Of a DNA stretch of 5,898 bases, positions 1 to 5,115 are shown one piece after another. Position numbers and translations under genes: made by a program. Position 1 is the stretch's first letter. Every line of letters starts with the position of its first letter. The notes under the pieces are model-generated. The model did no database searches and was not told the origin of the DNA. It saw only the letters and a list, made by a program, of their open reading frames with translations. The DNA comes from Candidatus Dormiibacterota bacterium (GTDB taxonomy: Bacteria; Chloroflexota; Dormibacteria; Aeolococcales; Aeolococcaceae): positions 1-5,898 of the forward strand of contig JAFAJR010000361.1 in the NCBI GenBank assembly GCA_019236085.1. Reading direction: 5' to 3'.

Positions 1-799
1 AACCGTTGCGCAGGAGCATCTCGTCGACTATCGACCTGATTGCCGGCCCCGCTCCCATAGTGAAAGGGTGGTCCGGCCACCCGTGTTGGGCGCGAACAAA
101 CGCCAGCGGGTCCCCCACCGCGATGCCATAGGTGAGTAGCAGTCCCAGAAGGCCGACCAACGCCAGAGCGGCGGGCGCCAGTTCGCTCTTGCGCCGCCCG
201 CGGCGCCACCATATCCAGGCGACGGGGAGCACGAGGATGATGCCGAGGACTCGGTCGTAGGTCGCCACCGCGGCGCCGGCGGCGGCCGCCCACCGCTTTG
301 AGCGCATGACTCCGAAGAGGGTCAGTGCGACGCCGAGGATGAACAGCGCTTCGGTGTAGACCGCGACGTAGAAGAAGGCGGCCGGCAGCATCACCAGAAG
401 CACCACGAGACCGAGCCGGTGGCGCAGCGGCCAAGTGTGCACCGCGCGGTCCACCAACACCATCGCTCCGCACGTCGCAGCGACGTTGAGCAGAACAGCG
501 ACGAGGGCCTCCGACAGGAAGGGGAGCGCATCGTGAAGCAGGCGCACGGCCCCGGGGAACAGCGGAAGGAAGTTCTCCGGCTGCTGTTGCCCGGGTGGCC
601 TCAGGTAATACCACCGGTTAACGATGGAGAGGTACCAAGCGCCATCCCAATTCCCCAGGCGTTGGAAGGCGGTGTCAGGCCCCGCGACCAGCACAGCCTC
701 ACCGATGTAAACGCCCAGAACAAGCAGAGTAGCGGCGACCGCAGGCGCCCAGGGCGGTATCGAGGGGCGTCGACGACCGGAGAGCATGGATGCGTCCAT
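1..799 (-). CDS. PIG-V/ArnT-like membrane mannosyltransferase, partial (C-terminus beyond left edge)
   Basis: I translated this frame by hand; it is open for 266 codons and runs off the left edge. The ATG at 799 is the first start after an in-frame stop at 823-821, with only a weak purine stretch before it; a second ATG at codon 5 is possible. The protein is very hydrophobic: a first membrane segment at about residues 17-39 is followed by several more (about 98-116, 129-147, 150-165, 185-198, 208-228). Family-like motifs are NWDGAWY (50-56), where the Trp-Asp lies in the first extracytoplasmic loop, as for the catalytic acid of lipid-linked-sugar glycosyltransferases; FLPLFPGAVRL (77-87); YTEALF (148-153); and GDPLAFVRAQHGW (229-241). 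From family knowledge, it would transfer a sugar, probably mannose, from a polyprenyl-phosphate donor on the outer face of the membrane. Relatives have roughly 380-450 residues, so about a third is missing. The segment TYDRVLG (180-186) departs from the TRxxG I expect there. The substrate cannot be read from the sequence. Confidence 0.8.
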   Translation of the reverse strand, partial: MDASMLSGRRRPSIPPWAPAVAATLLVLGVYIGEAVLVAGPDTAFQRLGNWDGAWYLSIVNRWYYLRPPGQQQPENFLPLFPGAVRLLHDALPFLSEALVAVLLNVAATCGAMVLVDRAVHTWPLRHRLGLVVLLVMLPAAFFYVAVYTEALFILGVALTLFGVMRSKRWAAAAGAAVATYDRVLGIILVLPVAWIWWRRGRRKSELAPAALALVGLLGLLLTYGIAVGDPLAFVRAQHGWPDHPFTMGAGPAIRSIVDEMLLRNG

Positions 800-876
800 A
801 TCATGCTCGGTGTCATCGGTTCACGGGCGAGCGCGGCTCTCGCTTCCGGGCTGACCTCACCGACGCCAAAACAACT

Positions 877-908
877 GGGTGATGTCACCCGGGTGCGGCA
901 GCCCGGGT
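877..908. repeat. Overlapping inverted repeats, possible operator or weak terminator
   Basis: GGGTGA-TG-TCACCC (877-890) is a perfect 6-2-6 inverted repeat. It overlaps a second one, ACCCGGG (887-893) with CCCGGGT (902-908), which forms a 7-bp stem around an 8-nt loop. The two stems share bases 887-890 and cannot form together. They lie in the 142-bp gap between the secreted-protein gene and the membrane-protein gene, both read leftwards, about 34 bp past the stop of the first and 78 bp before the start of the second. There is no run of T after the stem on the minus strand, so a classical terminator is doubtful; a dimeric-repressor site for the membrane protein gene is equally possible. I see nothing else definite in 800-941. 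Confidence 0.4.
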
Positions 909-941
909 CGGTCAGGTCGGCGTTAGTCGGGCGGAAACGTA

Positions 942-1439
942 CTAGGCGCGATTCGTCAGATTGAGGAAGGGCGCGAGGTCCAGGTTCATGACCTCGTTCG
1001 CTGCCAGCCGGTAGTTGGTGAGGTCAGTGGACTCCTGACCGGAGGTCAGCCGCCCGGCCTTCACGGCGGCGTCGAGCCGCGTCTGCACCTTGGCCAGCAC
1101 CGCCGTCACCACCGACTGCGCCTTGGCGCCGGCAACCTGGTCCAGGGTCTGACCCGAGCGCAGGTCACTCAGCAGCGTCGTCCGGCTGATGCCGGTCTCC
1201 TTCGCGGTTTCGGCGGCCAGCTGGCGCGCCATGCCGAAGCCGGCAGCGGCGCCGGACCAGGCGGGGCGGAATCCGCGCATGCCGTGGTGGGCGGGGTTGG
1301 AGTGCGAAGGCGTGGCGGATGGCGTGGCCGAGGAGGACGATGCGAGGGCGGGGGCCACCACCGCTGCGCCGATACCGCCGGCGACGAACATGGCGGCGGC
1401 GGCGATGACAACTTTGCGTCTGAGAAAACGGCCGATCAT
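942..1439 (-). CDS. Small secreted protein of unknown function with signal peptide
   Basis: The 165-residue product starts at ATG 1439, behind a good ribosome site (GGGGAG, 8-nt spacer). Residues 1-33 form a clear Sec-type signal peptide: basic MIGRFLRRK, a hydrophobic Ala/Val/Gly core, and PALA at 30-33 before the likely cut. A Ser/Thr/Pro/His-rich low-complexity stretch follows (34-52). The rest looks helical. A segment at about 70-140 has the pattern LAAETAKETGIS (74-85), LLSDLRSGQTLDQVA (89-103) and LDAAVKAGRLTSGQE (122-136). This resembles a recurring module of secreted proteins in Gram-positive and Chloroflexi genomes, in which a short helical unit (GIS..L..DL.SG.TL..VA) is followed by a coiled helix and a DAAV.AG.LT turn. 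Relatives often carry two or more such units; here I see one. There are no catalytic motifs, cysteines or LPXTG anchor, so it is probably released or loosely cell-wall bound. It is divergent to etfB and lies upstream of the membrane glycosyltransferase gene. Function unknown. Confidence 0.82.
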   Translation of the reverse strand: MIGRFLRRKVVIAAAAMFVAGGIGAAVVAPALASSSSATPSATPSHSNPAHHGMRGFRPAWSGAAAGFGMARQLAAETAKETGISRTTLLSDLRSGQTLDQVAGAKAQSVVTAVLAKVQTRLDAAVKAGRLTSGQESTDLTNYRLAANEVMNLDLAPFLNLTNRA

Positions 1440-1445
1440 TAGGTG

Positions 1446-1453
1446 CTCTCCCC
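1446..1453 (-). promoter_or_regulatory. Ribosome binding site of the secreted-protein gene
   Basis: On the minus strand this reads GGGGAGAG. The GGGGAG core ends 8 nt before the ATG at 1439 and fixes that start, which is also the one that gives an intact signal peptide. Confidence 0.7.
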
Positions 1454-1502
1454 GATTGCTCTGCTGCGTGTGCTGCGATTGTCGCGCATCCCGCCTTTCG
1501 TT

Positions 1503-1516
1503 TCCCTGAGCAGGGA
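1503..1516. repeat. Perfect 6-2-6 inverted repeat in the divergent promoter region
   Basis: TCCCTG-AG-CAGGGA lies in the 133-bp gap between the divergently read secreted-protein gene and etfB. It is about 16 bp upstream of the best -10 candidate for etfB, where a repressor or activator dimer could sit. A 2-bp spacer is too small for a good RNA hairpin, so a DNA-binding site is the likelier reading. No regulator gene lies beside it. Confidence 0.35.
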
Positions 1517-1531
1517 CTGAGAGCGTCCGGC

Positions 1532-1537
1532 TACCCT
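1532..1537 (+). promoter_or_regulatory. Candidate -10 element for etfBA
   Basis: TACCCT fits the loose TAnnnT consensus of GC-rich bacteria. It would place transcription start near 1544, leaving a leader of about 29 nt that contains the AGGAGG ribosome site. No convincing -35 hexamer lies 16-19 bp upstream, so this is weak. The rest of the 1440-1572 gap shows no other clear signal apart from the inverted repeat at 1503-1516. Confidence 0.25.
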
Positions 1538-1560
1538 AGGTGCAGCGAGGGGGCGCATCC

Positions 1561-1566
1561 AGGAGG
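1561..1566 (+). promoter_or_regulatory. Ribosome binding site of etfB
   Basis: A full AGGAGG sits 6 nt before ATG 1573. It decides the start of etfB against the in-frame GTG at 1540, which lies upstream of this site and would add 11 residues that do not look like part of the family. Confidence 0.85.
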
Positions 1567-1572
1567 CTTCCT

Positions 1573-2346
1573 ATGAAGGTCGTCGTCTGCGTCAAGCAGA
1601 TCCCGGATCCCAACACCACCGGTCAGCTCGACCCGTCCACCCACCTGCTGAAACGAGAAGGCGTCGAGGTGGTGATGGACCCGGGCGACGAGTACGGCGT
1701 CGAGGCCGGCCTCAAGCTGGTCGAGGCCGCCGGTGGCGAGGTGACGATCATTTCCATGGGCCCGGAGCGAGGGCTTGACGCGGTGCGCAAGGCGCTGGCG
1801 ATGGGCGCCGCCAAGGGCATCCTGGTCAGCGACGAATCGCTGCGGGGCTCGGACGCGTTGAGCACGGCCCGCGTGCTGGCAGCCACGGCCAAACGTGAGG
1901 GGTTCGACATCGTCATCACCGCCACTGAGTCGACCGACGGCTACACCGGCATCGTGCCCCAGGCCATGGCGGAAATCCTCGATGTCCCGGCGGTCACCTT
2001 CGCCAAGAGCATCGAGCTGGACGGCGACACCCTCAAGGTGCAGCGTCAGACTGAAGCCGGCTATGACGTGGTGCAAGCCACGCTCCCCGTGGTGCTGAGC
2101 GTGACAGCCGGGGTGAACGAGCCGCGCTACCCGTCGCTCAAGGGGATCATGGGCGCCAAGTCGAAGCCGCTGGACCGCCTGACGCCAAGAGACCTCGAGC
2201 TCAGCGGCGTCGGCGGGGCCTCGGCCGGCCAGAGCATCACCGCCGTGGAGCCGGCGCCGCAGCGGGGAGCGGGGGAGATCGTGAAGGACGACGGCCAGGG
2301 AGCGGCGCGCGTCGCAGACTTCCTGGCAGAGCGGAAGGTGATCTGA
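1573..2346 (+). CDS. etfB: Electron transfer flavoprotein subunit beta
   Basis: The 257-residue cytoplasmic protein is the small subunit of the ETF heterodimer, which takes electrons from flavin dehydrogenases such as acyl-CoA dehydrogenases and passes them towards the quinone pool. It begins MKVVVCVKQIPDPN, the usual family start. The nucleotide-binding fold shows DPGDEYGVEA (36-45), SMGPERGLDAVRKALAMGA (61-79) and the loop ESTDGYTGIVPQ (119-130). The family hallmark EPRYPSLKGIMGAKSKP is at 183-199. Near the C-terminus, DDGQGAARVADFL matches the arm that in known structures packs against the alpha subunit. Length is normal. The ESTDG loop resembles what I remember of the mycobacterial FixA/EtfB protein rather than the DGDTxQVGP loop of bifurcating FixA proteins. 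This suggests, without proving, an AMP-binding, non-bifurcating subunit. The gene is followed after 1 nt by etfA. No FixC/FixX, ETF-quinone oxidoreductase or dehydrogenase gene is in the window. Confidence 0.96.
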   Translation: MKVVVCVKQIPDPNTTGQLDPSTHLLKREGVEVVMDPGDEYGVEAGLKLVEAAGGEVTIISMGPERGLDAVRKALAMGAAKGILVSDESLRGSDALSTARVLAATAKREGFDIVITATESTDGYTGIVPQAMAEILDVPAVTFAKSIELDGDTLKVQRQTEAGYDVVQATLPVVLSVTAGVNEPRYPSLKGIMGAKSKPLDRLTPRDLELSGVGGASAGQSITAVEPAPQRGAGEIVKDDGQGAARVADFLAERKVI

Positions 2347-2347
2347 C

Positions 2348-3328
2348 ATGGCACTCGACCGGGTTTGGGTATTCCTCGAGGTGGCCGGCGGCAAGGCCGC
2401 GCCCGCAGGCCTGGAGCTCCTGACCAAGGCACGTGAGCTGGGCTCGACCGTCGAAGCGGTGGTCTTCTCGCCCGAGGCGGAGCAGGCTGCCGGCGACGCC
2501 GGTGCCCACGGAGCGGCCACGCTCTATGCAGCCAGCGATCCCGCCTACACCGAGGTGCTGCTCGGTGGTCCCGCCGCCGACGCACTGGCGGCGCTGGTGG
2601 AGGAGCACAAACCGGACCTCATCCTGTTCGCCATGACCCAGGACGGACGCGACGTCGCCGGACGGCTGGCGGCCAAGTTGGGGGTGCCGGTGGTGGCCAA
2701 TGCCCTGGAGGTCGCCGCTGATGGCGCGGTGAGCGTGGGCAGCTCCGTCTTCGGGGCCACGCTCAACGTCACCACCGCCTTGGAGGGCGGAGCCCCGGCG
2801 ATCGTGATCGTGCGTCCCAAGTCCTTCGCAGCGGAGCCCTCGGGAGCCGGCCCCGCAAAGCTGGTGCCGGTCGCAATCCCAGTGGCGGAGAAGCACCGGC
2901 GGGCCCGGGTGGTGGACCGAACGGCCGAGGTGGCCAGCGGGCCCAAGCTGGAGGAAGCGGCGGTGGTCGTCAGTGGCGGGCGGGGCCTCGCCGACCCCAA
3001 GAACTTCGAGCTTCTGGAGCAGCTGGCGGGGGCCATTGGCAACGCCGCGGTGGGCGCGAGCCGGGCTGTCGTCGACGCCGGGTGGGTGCCCTACGCCATG
3101 CAGGTGGGGCAGACGGGCAAGACCGTCAAGCCCACCGTGTACATCGCCTGCGGGATCTCCGGAGCCATGCAGCACACCGTGGGAATGAAAGGAGCCAAGG
3201 CGATCGTCGCAATCAACCGCGACGAGAACGCCCCGATCTTCAAGCTGGCCGACCTCGGGGTGGTGGGCGATGTGCTGAAGATCGTTCCCCAGCTGACCGA
3301 GGAAATCAAGAAACGTAAATCCAAGTAG
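2348..3328 (+). CDS. etfA: Electron transfer flavoprotein subunit alpha
   Basis: The 326-residue protein is the FAD-carrying large subunit and partner of EtfB. Its ATG comes 1 nt after the etfB stop, with GGAAGG about 9 nt upstream inside the end of etfB, so the two are co-transcribed and probably translationally coupled. The N-terminal domain (about 1-185) starts RVWVFLEVAGGK and contains DLILFAMTQDGRDVAGRLAA, typical of the family. The C-terminal FAD domain shows VVSGGRGL (207-214), GASRAVVDAGW (236-246) and QVGQTGKTVKP (252-262). The family signature runs from Y265 (YIACGISGAMQH) to AINRD (288-292), followed by APIFKLADLGVVGD, which completes the FAD site. Length is normal and no expected residue is missing. 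There is no ferredoxin domain fused at the N-terminus, unlike some anaerobic EtfA proteins. A pair of stem-loops follows directly, indicating the end of the operon. Confidence 0.97.
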   Translation: MALDRVWVFLEVAGGKAAPAGLELLTKARELGSTVEAVVFSPEAEQAAGDAGAHGAATLYAASDPAYTEVLLGGPAADALAALVEEHKPDLILFAMTQDGRDVAGRLAAKLGVPVVANALEVAADGAVSVGSSVFGATLNVTTALEGGAPAIVIVRPKSFAAEPSGAGPAKLVPVAIPVAEKHRRARVVDRTAEVASGPKLEEAAVVVSGGRGLADPKNFELLEQLAGAIGNAAVGASRAVVDAGWVPYAMQVGQTGKTVKPTVYIACGISGAMQHTVGMKGAKAIVAINRDENAPIFKLADLGVVGDVLKIVPQLTEEIKKRKSK

Positions 3329-3363
3329 GCCGGCGCAGCGGGATTCATTCCCGCGAAGCCGGC
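3329..3363 (+). terminator. Stem-loop directly after the etfA stop codon
   Basis: The hairpin starts on the base after the TAG. An outer stem GCCGGC (3329-3334) pairs with GCCGGC (3358-3363). A symmetric 3x3 internal loop (GCA/GAA) follows. The inner stem GCGGGA (3338-3343) pairs with TCCCGC (3349-3354) around the loop TTCAT. No T-run follows, so it may stabilise the 3' end of the etfBA mRNA or act together with the next hairpin rather than terminate alone. Confidence 0.5.
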
Positions 3364-3383
3364 ACCGCGGGAAGGGGGTTGTG

Positions 3384-3409
3384 CGAAGGGGGAACCCTTT
3401 CCCCCTTCG
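3384..3409 (+). terminator. Perfect 11-bp stem-loop, likely etfBA terminator
   Basis: CGAAGGGGGAA (3384-3394) pairs without mismatch with TTCCCCCTTCG (3399-3409) around the loop CCCT. The DNA after it is T-rich (ATTCTTGGTTT, 3415-3425) but has no uninterrupted T-run. It lies between etfA and the kinase promoter, where an operon terminator is expected. A second copy of GAAGGGGG at 3371-3378 could pair with the same 3' arm, giving an alternative fold. Confidence 0.6.
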
Positions 3410-3418
3410 TAGTGATTC

Positions 3419-3449
3419 TTGGTTTGGCGCGGAAATTCGCGCTTATACT
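3419..3449 (+). promoter_or_regulatory. Promoter of the kinase-regulator operon, near-leaderless
   Basis: TATACT at 3444-3449 is an excellent -10 hexamer (TAnnnT; 5 of 6 to TATAAT) and stands out in this GC-rich region. A poor -35 candidate, TTGGTT (3419-3424), lies 19 bp upstream. Transcription would start near 3456, with G3457 a good choice. The kinase ATG is at 3460, so the mRNA would have a leader of only 0-5 nt. No ribosome binding sequence precedes that ATG, which agrees with leaderless translation. Confidence 0.55.
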
Positions 3450-3459
3450 CGCCCTCGCG

Positions 3460-5115
3460 ATGGATGACAAGGTCATCGTCGACCTTCTGGGACAGGTCGG
3501 GAACCTCTTCACCTCGAGCCTGGACCTGAAGGAGACGATCGACTTCATGCTCAAGGCTGCGGCGGACCTCGTGGACTGTGACGCTGCCACGGTCTTTCTC
3601 GTGGACGAGGACGGCACCGCGCTGACGGCAATGGCGACGTTCCCCTTCAGCGAGAACCTCGGGGCGGTGGCGCGCTTCGAGCTTGGCGAAGGGATCGTCG
3701 GCTGGGCCGCGCAGCAGCGCACCATCGTTTCGGTCGCCGACGCCACCAAGGACCGGCGGTTCAAGGCGCTCGGACTGGCCTACGCGCCTCGGTCCTGCCT
3801 GGTGATGCCGTTGGAGTCGCCCCGTCGCGTGGTGGGAGCGCTGACCCTGGCCCGCCGCGAGGTGCAGCCCTTCACCACGATCGAGCAGGCACTGATGCAG
3901 ATCATCGCCAGCCAAGCGGCGATCAGCATCGACAACGCACGTCTCTACGAGTCACAGCAGCGGCAGCTCGCGGAGATTGCCGTGCAGAAGCGCGAGCTGG
4001 AAGTGGCCAACGCGCAGATCGCCGAGATATCGCGCTTGAAGAGCGAATTCCTGGCAAATATGAGCCACGAGCTGCGCACGCCGTTGAACGCGATCCTCGG
4101 CTTCAGCGAGATCCTCAAGGACAACCTCGTGGAGCTGACGCCGGCGCAGCGGCAGGAGTGCCTGGAGAACATTCACACCTCGGGCAAGCACCTGCTGGAG
4201 CTGGTCAACGACGTGCTCGACCTGAGCAAGATCGAGGCCGGGCGCATGGAGCTGGCGTACGACACCTTCGGTGTGCAGTCGGCGGTGCGCGAGGTGCACA
4301 ACGTCATCCGCTCGTTGAGCGAGCGCCGGGACATCGACCTGAGCATCGACGTCACGCCGGAGACGCTGGAGGTGCGCGCCGACAAGAGCAAGTTCAAGCA
4401 GGTGCTCTACAACCTGTTGAGCAATGCCATCAAGTTCACCGCCAAGGGCGGACGCGTCTGGGTGAAGGCGCGGACCGACGGTGACGAGCTCTGCGTCGAT
4501 GTCGGCGACACCGGAGTCGGCATCGCACCTGAGCACCACCGGCGCATCTTCAACGAGTTCTACCAGCTGGACAACATGACCACGCGGCAGGTCGAGGGAA
4601 CGGGGCTCGGGCTGTCGCTTACTCGCCGGCTGGTGGACCTGCACGGCGGCCGCATCTCACTCGACAGCGAACCGGGACGTGGCTCGGTGTTCACCGTGCA
4701 CCTGCCGCTGCGCGGCGTCGAGGAGTCGAACGGCCACCGCCACAACCGCATCCTGCTGGTCGAGGACAACGCAAGCAGCCGCGAGCTGGCCAAGCTTGTC
4801 CTCGTCGGCAACGGCTTCGACGTCGACATCGCGGTCGACGGCGACGAGGGCCTCCACAAGGCGCAGTCGCGGCTCTACGATCTCGTGCTGATGGACATCG
4901 AGCTTCCCGGCAAGGACGGGCTGACCGTGACGCGGCTGCTCCGTTCGGACCCCCGGACGGCATCGATGCCCATCGTTGCCCTCACCGCGAACGCAATGAA
5001 AGGAAACGAGCAGGAGGCGCTCGCCGCCGGCTGCTCCGGGTACATCAGCAAGCCAATCGAGGTGGCCAACTTCGTGCAACGCATCTCCACGTATCTCGGA
5101 GCCGCCGCTGTATGA
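3460..5115 (+). CDS. Soluble hybrid histidine kinase: GAF, HisKA, HATPase, REC
   Basis: The 551-residue protein has no membrane segment, so it is a cytoplasmic sensor. A GAF-like domain (about 15-160) is followed by a coiled coil (about 161-197, YESQQRQLAEI onward). The HisKA domain has phospho-acceptor H203 in MSHELRTP (201-208). The ATPase domain shows the N box (NLLSNAIKF, 318-326), G1 box DTGVGI (350-355), FNEFYQLD (364-371) and G2 box GTGLGLSL (380-387). The C-terminal receiver has acidic E435/D436, phospho-acceptor D479 (LMDIELPG), T509 and K531 (SKP). It is DivK/CheY-like with the LTANAM and AAGCSGYISKP motifs. All catalytic residues are present. I chose ATG 3460 because a strong -10 box lies 10 bp upstream and homology begins there. 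An upstream GTG at 3379 would put a hairpin and a promoter inside the gene. The ligand of the GAF domain is unknown. No Hpt domain is present. The last codons overlap the response regulator start by ATGA. Confidence 0.93.
   Translation: MDDKVIVDLLGQVGNLFTSSLDLKETIDFMLKAAADLVDCDAATVFLVDEDGTALTAMATFPFSENLGAVARFELGEGIVGWAAQQRTIVSVADATKDRRFKALGLAYAPRSCLVMPLESPRRVVGALTLARREVQPFTTIEQALMQIIASQAAISIDNARLYESQQRQLAEIAVQKRELEVANAQIAEISRLKSEFLANMSHELRTPLNAILGFSEILKDNLVELTPAQRQECLENIHTSGKHLLELVNDVLDLSKIEAGRMELAYDTFGVQSAVREVHNVIRSLSERRDIDLSIDVTPETLEVRADKSKFKQVLYNLLSNAIKFTAKGGRVWVKARTDGDELCVDVGDTGVGIAPEHHRRIFNEFYQLDNMTTRQVEGTGLGLSLTRRLVDLHGGRISLDSEPGRGSVFTVHLPLRGVEESNGHRHNRILLVEDNASSRELAKLVLVGNGFDVDIAVDGDEGLHKAQSRLYDLVLMDIELPGKDGLTVTRLLRSDPRTASMPIVALTANAMKGNEQEALAAGCSGYISKPIEVANFVQRISTYLGAAAV

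Noticed and set aside
601..888. Minus-strand open frame of 95 codons starting at 888
   Set aside because: It overlaps the start of the PIG-V-like gene in another frame and shows no family features, so it is a shadow of the real gene.
419..964. Plus-strand open frame of 181 codons
   Set aside because: It lies opposite the membrane-protein frame and the gap beyond it, is Arg/Gln/His-rich low-quality sequence, and has no ribosome site. The minus frame has clear membrane segments and family motifs.
1540..1572. GTG start extending EtfB by 11 residues
   Set aside because: The AGGAGG at 1561-1566 lies downstream of it and is ideally spaced for ATG 1573, where the usual MKVVVCVKQ family start begins.
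1531..2520. Long minus-strand frame of 329 codons opposite etfB
   Set aside because: This is an antisense frame typical of GC-rich genes, with His/Arg/Gly-rich composition and no motifs. etfB on the other strand is beyond doubt.
2237..3175. Long minus-strand frame of 312 codons opposite etfA
   Set aside because: This is an antisense shadow of etfA, of the same low-quality composition.
3371..3392. Direct repeat GAAGGGGG with 14-bp period as an OmpR-type binding site
   Set aside because: OmpR/PhoB sites usually repeat at about 10-11 bp. The second copy is fully used in the hairpin at 3384-3409, so the repeat is better read as part of that structure.
3379..3459. GTG start extending the kinase by 27 residues, giving a seemingly hydrophobic N-terminus
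   Set aside because: The extension would be encoded by an 11-bp hairpin and a TATACT promoter box. The apparent membrane segment is therefore most likely an artefact of translating intergenic DNA.
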